A stretch of DNA of 64,000 nt from Gammaproteobacteria bacterium (lineage in GTDB: Bacteria; Pseudomonadota; Gammaproteobacteria; GCA-002705445; GCA-002716945). Shown in pieces: positions 9,528 to 17,514 of this stretch. Each line of letters opens with the position of its first letter. Position 1 is the first letter of the stretch. The stretch spans positions 1-64,000 of the forward strand of contig JABIVC010000010.1 in the NCBI GenBank assembly GCA_018667355.1, given 5' to 3'. A model generated the notes under the pieces. The model did not search any database and had not been told where the DNA came from. It saw only the letters and a list, made by a program, of their open reading frames with translations. The translations under genes were made by a program, and so were the position numbers.

Positions 9528-10303
9528 GATATTTTTTTAATACTCTCTTCATTTCTAAAGGTTAGAATTTCATAACCATTATTTGTTACCAATATTGTAT
9601 GCTCCCATTGCGCTGATAATGAATGATCTTGAGTCACCACAGTCCATCCATCACCTAATAGTTTTGTTTTATATTTTCCAGCGTTTATCATTGGCTCAAT
9701 TGTAAACGTCATACCTTCCTCTAATCTAATCCCAGTATTTTTAATCCCATAATGTAATATTTGAGGTGATTCATGAAAATTTTTTCCTATCCCATGTCCA
9801 CAATAGTCTTTTACTACTGAAAAGTTATTATCATAAGCATGTTTTTGTATTACGGCTCCTATATCTCCTATTTGAAGACCTGGCCTTACTATACTGATTG
9901 CTTTGTACATGCATTCCTGTGTAATTTTACAAAGTCTTTCTGCTAGTATACTTGGTTTTCCAACATGATACATTTTACTTGTATCACCATGAAACCCTTC
10001 TTTTATTACTGTTACATCGATATTTACTATATCACTCTCTTTCAAAATTTTATCGCCTGAAGGTATCCCATGGCATACCTGATGATTAATAGATGTACAT
10101 ATAGATTTTGGGAAACCTTTGTAATTCAATGGCGCCGGTATTGCACTTTGCTCTTTTACTATGAAATCATGGCATATTAGATCAAGTTCTTCTGTTGAGA
10201 CACCTGGCTTAACATGCTGTTCAATCATTTCTAAAACCTCAGATGCTAGTTTTCCAGCAACACGCATTTTTTCAATATCTGATTTTGTTTTGATATCTAC
10301 CAT
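9524..10303 (-). CDS. map: Type I methionine aminopeptidase
   Basis: Map removes the initiator methionine from nascent proteins. All metal ligands and active-site histidines are present: His79 (HQVCHG), Asp96 (NIDVTV), Asp107 (HGDTSKM), His170 (GHGIG), His177, Glu203 (TIEPM) and Glu234 (QWEHT). At 259 aa it is the short bacterial type Ia with no SH3 or zinc-finger extension. In most gammaproteobacteria map lies divergent from rpsB, and that is kept here: rpsB starts 148 bases away on the other strand. On its own strand an AGG stands about 9 bases before the ATG. dapE follows with a 4-bp overlap. Confidence 0.97.
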   Translation of the reverse strand: MVDIKTKSDIEKMRVAGKLASEVLEMIEQHVKPGVSTEELDLICHDFIVKEQSAIPAPLNYKGFPKSICTSINHQVCHGIPSGDKILKESDIVNIDVTVIKEGFHGDTSKMYHVGKPSILAERLCKITQECMYKAISIVRPGLQIGDIGAVIQKHAYDNNFSVVKDYCGHGIGKNFHESPQILHYGIKNTGIRLEEGMTFTIEPMINAGKYKTKLLGDGWTVVTQDHSLSAQWEHTILVTNNGYEILTFRNEESIKKIS

Positions 10304-10450
10304 TAAATTTACCTAAATAGCACTTTTTAGCTCAAATTATCAGATTTTTATTGTTGAATCCATGTAAATATGATAAAAAACCCTATCAACAATATTTATA
10401 CTGATATTGTATTGTATGAATAATTAAATTTATTAGGAGTATCGCTAAGA
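10304..10450 (+). other. Intergenic region between divergent map and rpsB
   Basis: This 147-bp gap must hold promoters for both directions and the 5' leader of the rpsB-tsf mRNA. A TATACT at 10397-10402 is a possible -10 for rpsB, but no matching -35 is evident. AGGAG at 10435-10439 is the rpsB ribosome binding site. In E. coli the rpsB leader binds S2 for autoregulation; I could not verify such a fold here. Confidence 0.4.
10435..10439 (+). promoter_or_regulatory. Shine-Dalgarno for rpsB (GTG start)
   Basis: AGGAG lies 11 bases before GTG at 10451. It supports the GTG start, which is also the position where S2 homologues begin. Confidence 0.65.
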
Positions 10451-11257
10451 GTGGCTAATTTATCTATCAAAGAAATGATCAATGCGGGCGTGCATTTTGG
10501 CCATCAATCTAAATACTGGAATCCCAAAATGCGCCCATATATATACACAACCTATAAAAAATTACATATCATTAATTTGGAAGAAAGCGTGTCACATTTT
10601 AACACTGCGATTACTTTTATTGAAAAACTAACGAAAAATAATGCAAAGATATTATTTGTTGGAACTAAGCGTGCAGCTAGAGACTTGATAGGTAAATATG
10701 CAACAGAAGCTAAGATGCCATATGTAAATAATAGGTGGCTTGGTGGCATGTTAACAAACTTTGATACTATCAAAAAATCTATTGCCAAACTTGACTCTTT
10801 AAAAGCATATTTAGATTTAGCAACATTAAATGGTTTAACAAAAAAAGAATCCCTAAATGTAAAAAAACAAATTGCTAAATTAGAAAAGAACCTTTCTGGA
10901 ATTAAGAATTTGGATAATAAACCAGACGCACTATTCGTTATAGACACAAGATATGAGAAGATTGCAATTCAAGAAGCTAATAAATTAAACATACCAGTTA
11001 TAGCGATTGTAGATAGTAATAATTCTTTCGAAGGAGTTGATTATATGATACCTGGTAATGACGATTCAATGTCGTCTATAGATTTATTTTTGAAATCAGT
11101 AACTGATGTGATAATGAATACTAAATCTAAATTTATTAAACCAGCTAGTCAAGCTAATGAAGGAAAACCTACCGATTCTTCAGCTAAAATGGTTAAGAAA
11201 AAACAAGTCCTTGAAGTAGAAGTAAAATCTGATAAGAAAAATATAGAAGAGGTCTAA
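10451..11257 (+). CDS. rpsB: 30S ribosomal protein S2 (GTG start)
   Basis: S2 is a small-subunit protein bound late in 30S assembly near S1. The N-terminus (MANLSIKEMINAGVHFGHQ) and motifs YWNPKMRPYIY, FVGTKRAARDLI, NNRWLGGMLTNF and PDALFVIDTRYEKIAIQEA are diagnostic. The start is GTG, fitted to homologues. At 268 aa it carries a short lysine-rich C-terminal tail (KKKQVLEVEVKSDKKNIEEV) beyond the usual end. tsf begins on the base after the rpsB stop, the universal rpsB-tsf operon. Confidence 0.98.
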   Translation: MANLSIKEMINAGVHFGHQSKYWNPKMRPYIYTTYKKLHIINLEESVSHFNTAITFIEKLTKNNAKILFVGTKRAARDLIGKYATEAKMPYVNNRWLGGMLTNFDTIKKSIAKLDSLKAYLDLATLNGLTKKESLNVKKQIAKLEKNLSGIKNLDNKPDALFVIDTRYEKIAIQEANKLNIPVIAIVDSNNSFEGVDYMIPGNDDSMSSIDLFLKSVTDVIMNTKSKFIKPASQANEGKPTDSSAKMVKKKQVLEVEVKSDKKNIEEV

Positions 11258-12124
11258 ATGTCAACAGAACTTGAACTACTAAAACAACTCAGAGATATAA
11301 CTGGTGCTGGGATTCTTGATTGCAAAAAATATTTAGTAAGAGCTAATAATAAATTAGATGACGCAATTAAATTAATGAGATCTGAGGAAGGCATTAAGGC
11401 TGATAAAAAATCAAGTAGAGTTGCTGCAGAAGGTGTTGTTTATTTTAAGTCTAACTCAGCAAAATCGTTATTAATTGAAATAAATTCAGAAACTGATTTT
11501 GTTGCAAGAGGAGATGACTTTCTTGAGTATGTAAACCAAACATGCGAAATGATAATAACTAGCTCATATACTTCTCTGGAAATGTTACATAACTCAGATG
11601 ATGAGGCTATTAAAAATAATCTTGAAGAACTAAGAAAAAATTATGTAACTAAGCTTGGTGAGAATATACAAATACGAAGATTTGACTGCCTTGATAATAC
11701 AAAGAGCTTTGTTACTGGTTATACCCACAATAATAAAATCGGAGCTGTAGTTGCGCTTGCAAAAGAGGACTCTCAGCTTTCAAAAGATATTTGTATGCAA
11801 ATAGTTGCATCATACCCACTCGCATTAGATGAAAATTCTTTAGATGAAAAAACATTGGCAAATGAGAGGGATGTTTACAAGGCTGAATTAGATAAATTAG
11901 ACAAAAAAGATGATATCAAAAGAAATATCATGGATGGTAAAGTTAAAAAATTTATAACAGATAATACATTATTGAATCAACCATATATTAAAGATGGCTC
12001 ATTAAGTCTAAAGAAAATTCTCAAAGATAATGAAATTTTATCTTATACTCGTTATCAACTTGGCGAAGGTATTGAAAAAAAACAAGAAGACTTCGCTGAC
12101 GAAGTATATAGCCAAATTAAATAG
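11258..12124 (+). CDS. tsf: Translation elongation factor Ts
   Basis: EF-Ts recycles EF-Tu by exchanging GDP for GTP. The conserved N-terminal UBA-like segment LLKQLRDITGAGILDCKKYL and the SETDFVAR motif (here INSETDFVARGDDF) that contacts EF-Tu are present. The dimerisation and C-terminal modules continue to GEGIEKKQEDFADEV. At 288 aa it is typical. Some usually conserved positions vary (CKKYLVRA instead of CKKAL), consistent with a diverged AT-rich lineage. It is second in the rpsB-tsf-pyrH-frr operon. Confidence 0.97.
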   Translation: MSTELELLKQLRDITGAGILDCKKYLVRANNKLDDAIKLMRSEEGIKADKKSSRVAAEGVVYFKSNSAKSLLIEINSETDFVARGDDFLEYVNQTCEMIITSSYTSLEMLHNSDDEAIKNNLEELRKNYVTKLGENIQIRRFDCLDNTKSFVTGYTHNNKIGAVVALAKEDSQLSKDICMQIVASYPLALDENSLDEKTLANERDVYKAELDKLDKKDDIKRNIMDGKVKKFITDNTLLNQPYIKDGSLSLKKILKDNEILSYTRYQLGEGIEKKQEDFADEVYSQIK

Positions 12125-12132
12125 TTAAAGTA

Positions 12133-12846
12133 ATGACTAGTCCCAAATATAAACGGGTATTACTTAAACTTAGCGGCGAAGCTTTGGTTGGTAATAAAAA
12201 ATATGGTATTGATGATACTATTATTAAAGAATTTGCTTCCCAAATATCGCTAGTCCAAAAAGAAAAAATTGAACTTATCATAGTTATAGGTGGAGGTAAT
12301 TTCTTCAGGGGTAGTGATTTAGAAAAATTAGGAATTCAAAGAGTTACTGCTGATCATATGGGTATGCTGGCAACAGTAACAAACTCACTTGCCTTACAGA
12401 GTTCTATTGAACAATTGAATGTTCAATGTAGAGTAATGTCTTCAATTACTATAGATGCTGTTTGCGAAAAGTATATAAAACGTAAAGCAGAGAGGCATCT
12501 TGAAAAGGGAAGGGTTATAATACTTGCTGCAGGTACTGGAAATCCATATTTCACAACAGACTCTGCCGCAAGCTTACGGGCAATTGAATTAAATGCTCAT
12601 ATTATGCTTAAGGGTACCAAAGTTGATGGCATATATGACAAAGATCCTGTGAAAAATTCAGATGCCGTATTATACCAATCTATATCATATTCAGAGATTC
12701 TTAAGAACAATTTAGAAGTAATGGATGCAACCGCAGTCATTATGTGTAAAGAAAATAATATGCCTCTCAAGGTATTTAATATCCTCAAAAAAGGTAGCTT
12801 AAAAAAAGCAATTTTAAGTGATAAGATAGGAACTATAATTGGTTAA
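12133..12846 (+). CDS. pyrH: UMP kinase
   Basis: PyrH phosphorylates UMP to UDP and belongs to the amino-acid kinase fold; it is typically a GTP-activated, UTP-inhibited hexamer. Motifs are KRVLLKLSGEAL at the N-terminus, IVIGGGNFFRG, TADHMGMLATVTNSLAL, ILAAGTGNPYFTTDSAASLRA and KGTKVDGIYDKDP. At 237 aa it is the standard length. It lies between tsf and frr with single-digit spacings. Confidence 0.97.
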   Translation: MTSPKYKRVLLKLSGEALVGNKKYGIDDTIIKEFASQISLVQKEKIELIIVIGGGNFFRGSDLEKLGIQRVTADHMGMLATVTNSLALQSSIEQLNVQCRVMSSITIDAVCEKYIKRKAERHLEKGRVIILAAGTGNPYFTTDSAASLRAIELNAHIMLKGTKVDGIYDKDPVKNSDAVLYQSISYSEILKNNLEVMDATAVIMCKENNMPLKVFNILKKGSLKKAILSDKIGTIIG

Positions 12847-12848
12847 TC

Positions 12849-13406
12849 ATGATAGAAGAAATTAAAAAAGAAGCAGAATTGAATATGTCTAAAGCCATTG
12901 AGGCTTTGAATAATGCATGTGGTAAAATAAGAGCAGGTCGACCTAATCCAGGCATGTTAGATCAAATTGAAGCTGACTATTTTGATACTAGAACGCCACT
13001 TAAACAGCTTGCTAATATAACAATTACTGATGCATCTACAATTAGTCTAAATGTTTGGGATAAAACTGCTATCCAGTCTATCGAAAAAGCAATAGTAAAC
13101 TCAAATCTCGGGTTATCACCTGTAGTTAATGGTATGGTTATCCATATAAAAATACCTCCACTTACCCAAGAAAGGAGAAATGAGTTAATCAAGATACTTA
13201 AGAAAGAAGGGGAGAATGCTAAAGTATCTCTAAGAAACGTCAGAAGAAATATAAATACCACTATTAACAATTTCGAGAAAGAAAAGAAAATATCTAAAGA
13301 TTTTGAGCGTGATTATATTATAGAAATTCAAGTTATAACTGATAAATATATTAAAATGTCCGAGGAAATCATAAATAAAAAAATTGCTGAAATAAGCGAA
13401 GTATAG
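12849..13406 (+). CDS. frr: Ribosome recycling factor
   Basis: With EF-G it splits the post-termination ribosome. The 185-aa length and the features IRAGRPNPGMLD, LKQLANITITDA, NLGLSPVVNGMVIHIKIPPLTQERRNEL and the C-terminal helix of domain I are diagnostic. It begins 2 bases after pyrH, and uppS follows after 2 bases. Confidence 0.97.
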   Translation: MIEEIKKEAELNMSKAIEALNNACGKIRAGRPNPGMLDQIEADYFDTRTPLKQLANITITDASTISLNVWDKTAIQSIEKAIVNSNLGLSPVVNGMVIHIKIPPLTQERRNELIKILKKEGENAKVSLRNVRRNINTTINNFEKEKKISKDFERDYIIEIQVITDKYIKMSEEIINKKIAEISEV

Positions 13407-13408
13407 TT

Positions 13409-14140
13409 ATGTCCAGTAAAAGTATTTCTCATGTCTCAATAATTATGGATGGTAATGGTAGATGGGCAAACCAAAAAAATATGCCAAGAGTTCATGGTCA
13501 TAGGCAAGGCATAAAATCAATTAATAAAATTGTCTCAGCTTGCTCTGTTAGGCAGATATCTCAGTTAACCTTATTTGCATTTAGTAGTGAAAACTGGAAA
13601 AGACCAGAATATGAAGTTCAGTTCTTACTTAAATTATTTGAAGATTCAATTAATCAATACATAAATGATTTAGATAGTAATAATGTAAAAATTCACTTCA
13701 TAGGTGATTTAGATATATTTGGTAAAAAACTATTAGATAATATAAAAAATGCAGAACAGATTACAAAGAATAATACTGGCCTAAAGTTAAACTTCGCATT
13801 AAATTATGGAGGGAAATGGGATATTATTAATGCATTTAATAAAATGATAGACAATAATTCCAGTCTGCAAAGAAAAAAAATCAGTATAGATGATTTTGAG
13901 AAATATTTATCTTTGAGTGCTGACAGTCCTGACTTATTAATTAGAACAGCTGGTGAACAAAGGTTAAGCAATTTTATGTTATGGCAACATGCATATACTG
14001 AGTTATATTTTACAGATTGTCTCTGGCCTGATTTTGATGAAAAAGAATTAGATATGGCTATACAACACTATCAAAATACAACCAGAAAATACGGTTCTTT
14101 ATCTAAAGAAAATGTTTTAAGCAAAAAAAATGCTAAATAG
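13409..14140 (+). CDS. uppS: Undecaprenyl diphosphate synthase (cis-prenyltransferase)
   Basis: UppS adds eight isopentenyl units to farnesyl-PP to make the C55 carrier lipid used for peptidoglycan and LPS O-units. Motifs: HVSIIMDGNGRWA (catalytic Asp14), GHRQGIKSINKIV, LTLFAFSSENWKRP, and the C-terminal DLLIRTAGEQRLSNFMLWQHAYTE block, which binds IPP. At 243 aa it is normal. It overlaps cdsA by 11 bp. Confidence 0.97.
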   Translation: MSSKSISHVSIIMDGNGRWANQKNMPRVHGHRQGIKSINKIVSACSVRQISQLTLFAFSSENWKRPEYEVQFLLKLFEDSINQYINDLDSNNVKIHFIGDLDIFGKKLLDNIKNAEQITKNNTGLKLNFALNYGGKWDIINAFNKMIDNNSSLQRKKISIDDFEKYLSLSADSPDLLIRTAGEQRLSNFMLWQHAYTELYFTDCLWPDFDEKELDMAIQHYQNTTRKYGSLSKENVLSKKNAK

Positions 14141-14975
14141 AATCTTTACAGGCATAATCTTGGTATCTTTCTTTATAACCTTATTGCTCTATGGTAGTGG
14201 GTTAATAATAGCTTCCTTGTTTTCTATAATATCAATCTATGCATTTTATGAATGGTTAAAAATTTGCAAAACTACCAACAAAGATATTTTTACTCTCATA
14301 TCTTTTGCTTTGATAATGATGACAATATTTCTTTTATACTATACCCATCCAGTAATTATATTTTTAGCTTATGCTTCAATATTTATCTGGCTACTTATTT
14401 TATTTGACTTATTATATGGTTTAAATATTTATATAAGAACTTTAAAAACTTGCCCTAAAGCTATGGGGCTAGTATTTATTTTAACCACATGGATTTTATT
14501 TATATCTCTGGGTAATACTACTAATTCTGAGATCTTATCCTATGACTATTTATTATTTTCTAATTCAGAACCATTCTATATAAGTCAGTATTATTTATTC
14601 TTAATCGCCTTGGTTTCACTTACAGATATGTCTGGATTCTTTGTTGGAAAGTTAGTGGGCAACAGGAAACTCAGCCCTATAATAAGCCCTAATAAAACTA
14701 TTGAAGGCTTTGTCGCCTCAATATTAATTCCAGTTATTGCATTTTATATAACTTTTACCTATATATTTACTGTTACAATCTTTCTTGAAGATATATTTTA
14801 CATGTTAATATGTTGCATATTCTGTACAGTTGGAGATTTATTCGTTAGTTCTTATAAGAGATTATATGAAGTTAAAGATTCTGGAAAATTACTTCCAGGA
14901 CATGGTGGTGTTTTAGATAGATTAGATAGCTATCTTCCAACTATTGCAATTTTACATATTTGGTTGTTTTTATAA
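14130..14975 (+). CDS. cdsA: Phosphatidate cytidylyltransferase
   Basis: CdsA makes CDP-diacylglycerol from phosphatidic acid and CTP in the inner membrane, the branch point of phospholipid synthesis. It has multiple hydrophobic helices throughout. The C-terminal CDP-diglyceride signature is visible as GDLFVSSYKRLYEVKDSGKL followed by PGHGGVLDRLDSYL, with ISPNKTIEGF upstream. At 281 aa it has normal length. Its start lies inside uppS, and its TAA overlaps the dxr ATG. Confidence 0.95.
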   Translation: MLNRIFTGIILVSFFITLLLYGSGLIIASLFSIISIYAFYEWLKICKTTNKDIFTLISFALIMMTIFLLYYTHPVIIFLAYASIFIWLLILFDLLYGLNIYIRTLKTCPKAMGLVFILTTWILFISLGNTTNSEILSYDYLLFSNSEPFYISQYYLFLIALVSLTDMSGFFVGKLVGNRKLSPIISPNKTIEGFVASILIPVIAFYITFTYIFTVTIFLEDIFYMLICCIFCTVGDLFVSSYKRLYEVKDSGKLLPGHGGVLDRLDSYLPTIAILHIWLFL

Positions 14976-16168
14976 TGATTACAATTTTGGGATCTACAGG
15001 TACAATTGGTAAAAATACATTATCTGTTTTAGAGAGCTTAGGTAGAAAAGGAGAAGTATTTGCCCTAAGTGCTAATAAAAACTTTAAGTTGCTCTTCCTT
15101 CAAATTAAACTATTTAAACCGAAGTATGTTGTAATATCAGATAAAATTAATGCATTGAAACTAAAAGAATTATGCAAGTCAAATAATATTAGTACTAAAA
15201 TATTGCATGGCGCAAAAAATCTTTCATATATAAGTTCTCATAAAAGTTGCAAATGCTTATTATCAGCGATAGTTGGTGCTGCTGCACTGCAACCAACTTA
15301 TGATGCTGTAAAGTCTGGTAAAAAAGTACTTTTAGCAAATAAGGAATCACTGATTATGTCTGGAAAGCTTTTAGTGACTGCAGCAAAAAAAAGTGGAGCC
15401 ATATTGATACCAGTAGATAGTGAGCATAATGCAGTTCTTCAAATTTTATCCACTTTTGGTATTAGTTATGATAATGAAAGCAGAAAAAATATCTCTAAGA
15501 AAGTTAAGATGATAACTTTAACTGCATCTGGAGGGCCATTTCTGAATTATACTACAAAAAAATTATCTAAAGTCACACCAAAAGAAGCTATTAATCATCC
15601 TACTTGGAAAATGGGTAAGAAAATATCTGTAGATTCTGCTTCGATGATGAATAAGGGTTTGGAGGTAATAGAGGCTGCCATATTATTTGAGCTACACCCT
15701 AAACAAATTAATATACTTATACATCCACAAAGTATTGTCCATGCATTGGTTAAATTTAATGATGGTTCACTAATATCGCATATGAGTGCACATGATATGA
15801 GAATTGCTATTAGTTATGCTTTGTCATGGCCAGATAGATATGATATTGATGTAAATTGCTCTAAAAAGATTCATTTAGAACAATTGACATTTCAAAGCAT
15901 AAAGCCCAAGCAGTTTAGATGCTTAGATTTATGTCTTAAAGCTTTGAATATCGGGGATAATGCTCCAGCTATATTAAATGCTGCTAACGAGATAGCCGTA
16001 GAAAAATTTCTTGAAAATAAGATTAAATTTACTGATATACCAGTTATAATTGACAAAGCTTTGAAAAGCATCCCAATAAAGAAATGTAGTACAATTAAGT
16101 CTATAATAGGATGTGATCAATATACAAGAGACTATACAACTAATTACATAAATAAAAAATGGAAATAA
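14975..16168 (+). CDS. dxr: 1-deoxy-D-xylulose 5-phosphate reductoisomerase
   Basis: Dxr converts DXP to MEP, the first committed step of the non-mevalonate isoprenoid route; ispD and ispF of the same route lie at 35.9-37.1 kb. NADPH motif GSTGTIGKNTL is at the N-terminus. Other motifs are LLANKESLIMSG, PVDSEHNAV, TASGGPF, HPTWKMGKKISVDSASMMNKGLEVIEA and the C-terminal APAILNAANEIAVEKFL. The ORF track starts at a TTG (14960), but ATG 14975 overlaps the cdsA stop as TAATG and puts the Rossmann strand directly at the N-terminus (MITILGSTG), so I use 14975 (397 aa). It overlaps rseP by 10 bp. Confidence 0.95.
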   Translation: MITILGSTGTIGKNTLSVLESLGRKGEVFALSANKNFKLLFLQIKLFKPKYVVISDKINALKLKELCKSNNISTKILHGAKNLSYISSHKSCKCLLSAIVGAAALQPTYDAVKSGKKVLLANKESLIMSGKLLVTAAKKSGAILIPVDSEHNAVLQILSTFGISYDNESRKNISKKVKMITLTASGGPFLNYTTKKLSKVTPKEAINHPTWKMGKKISVDSASMMNKGLEVIEAAILFELHPKQINILIHPQSIVHALVKFNDGSLISHMSAHDMRIAISYALSWPDRYDIDVNCSKKIHLEQLTFQSIKPKQFRCLDLCLKALNIGDNAPAILNAANEIAVEKFLENKIKFTDIPVIIDKALKSIPIKKCSTIKSIIGCDQYTRDYTTNYINKKWK

Positions 16169-17514
16169 TACAAAGCATCTTGGGATTTTTTATTGCAATT
16201 GGGATATTGGTAACATTCCATGAGTTTGGTCATTTTTACATAGCAAGGTTGTTTAATGTGCGAGTGCTTAATTTTAGCATTGGTTTTGGAAAAACTTTAT
16301 ATAAAAAAAAATTTAGTAGTGATGGTACTGAGTATTCTATTGGTTTAATTCCTCTAGGTGGATATGTGAAAATGCTAGAATCATCAGAAATCAATGACGA
16401 TACTGATAAGAGTGATTATTTATATTGTTTTGACAAACAATCTGTATATAAAAAATTTTTAATAGTTGCTGCCGGACCAGCTTTTAATTTAATTTTAGCA
16501 ATTATCTTTTTTACGATTATTCATTTTTCAGGAATTACAGGTATGAAACCATTCATAACATCCATTGATGGTCATAATTTACCTACAATTGAAACAAATT
16601 CGTTTCATGAAATTATTGAAGTAAATGGTATAGTCACTAAAAGATGGCAAGATGTTAGGGTTGAGATACTAAATACAGTTGTAAATAAAGATAAACTTGA
16701 TGTACTCATCAGAGATAGTAAAAATGATACCACAAGTATAAAAATTAATTATGAGGATAATATTTTAAAAAAAGATGGAGATATTATTACTAATATAGGT
16801 TTAAAACCTAAAACTCCTGAGTTCCCATCCATAGTTGGTTCTATAGAGAATAATTCACCTGCGTCACTCGCTGGTCTTCAAGTAGGAGATCAGATTATTA
16901 GTGTTAATAAAGTATCCATAACTAATTGGAACGCTCTGGTAGAACAAATTAAAATTAATCCAGATAAAATATTACAGTTGAAACTTATTCGTGATGATAA
17001 AGAGTTAGACATAATTCTTGTGCCAGCTGTTAATACATCTATGGATAATAATTATGGTTACGCAGGAATATCACCAGATCAAACTGCACTAAATAAGTTT
17101 AGGATACTCGTAAAGTATCCTTTTTTTGAGTCTATTTATAAATCTATACTCCTTACCTATGATTATTCATTACTAACAATTAGGATGATATATGAACTAT
17201 TTACTGGACAGGCAAATATGAAGAATATAAGTGGGCCATTAAGTATTGCAGAATTTTCTGGAAAATCATTATCAATGGGTTTTGTGTATTTTGCTTATTT
17301 ACTAGCAATACTAAGTATTAGCTTGGGTGTTTTAAATTTACTCCCTATACCAGTATTAGATGGAGGCCATCTAGTGTACTATATTCTAGAAATGTTAACA
17401 GGGAAGCCTGTCTCTGAAAAAGTACAATTGATTGCTCAACAATTTGGAATGTTGATACTTTTTGGAATTATGATTATAGCTTTTTATAATGATTTTGCGA
17501 GATTACTGCAATGA
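16159..17514 (+). CDS. rseP: RseP site-2 zinc metalloprotease
   Basis: This intramembrane protease cleaves RseA-type anti-sigma factors and remnant signal peptides. The catalytic HExxH is HEFGH in TM1 (FHEFGHFYIAR), and the third ligand motif is in the C-terminal LNLLPIPVLDGGHLVYY. Two PDZ-like regions lie between, the second clearly with VGSIENNSPASLAGLQVGDQIISVN. At 451 aa it matches E. coli RseP. It starts inside dxr and overlaps bamA by 4 bp (ATGA). A terminator-like hairpin lies inside the coding sequence at 17101-17127 (separate entry). Confidence 0.95.
   Translation: MEIIQSILGFFIAIGILVTFHEFGHFYIARLFNVRVLNFSIGFGKTLYKKKFSSDGTEYSIGLIPLGGYVKMLESSEINDDTDKSDYLYCFDKQSVYKKFLIVAAGPAFNLILAIIFFTIIHFSGITGMKPFITSIDGHNLPTIETNSFHEIIEVNGIVTKRWQDVRVEILNTVVNKDKLDVLIRDSKNDTTSIKINYEDNILKKDGDIITNIGLKPKTPEFPSIVGSIENNSPASLAGLQVGDQIISVNKVSITNWNALVEQIKINPDKILQLKLIRDDKELDIILVPAVNTSMDNNYGYAGISPDQTALNKFRILVKYPFFESIYKSILLTYDYSLLTIRMIYELFTGQANMKNISGPLSIAEFSGKSLSMGFVYFAYLLAILSISLGVLNLLPIPVLDGGHLVYYILEMLTGKPVSEKVQLIAQQFGMLILFGIMIIAFYNDFARLLQ
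17101..17127 (+). terminator. Terminator-like hairpin inside rseP coding sequence
   Basis: AGGATACT (17101-17108) and AGTATCCT (17114-17121) form a perfect 8-bp stem with loop CGTAA, followed by six more T residues before GAG. It has the shape of an intrinsic terminator on the transcribed strand but lies in frame within rseP (KYPFFE region), upstream of bamA. The structure is read directly; function is unproven, since translation would normally mask it. Confidence 0.5.

Noticed and set aside
14960-14974. ORF-track start of dxr at TTG 14960
   Set aside because: ATG 14975 overlaps the cdsA stop as TAATG and gives the family N-terminus; the TTG start adds five residues with no support.
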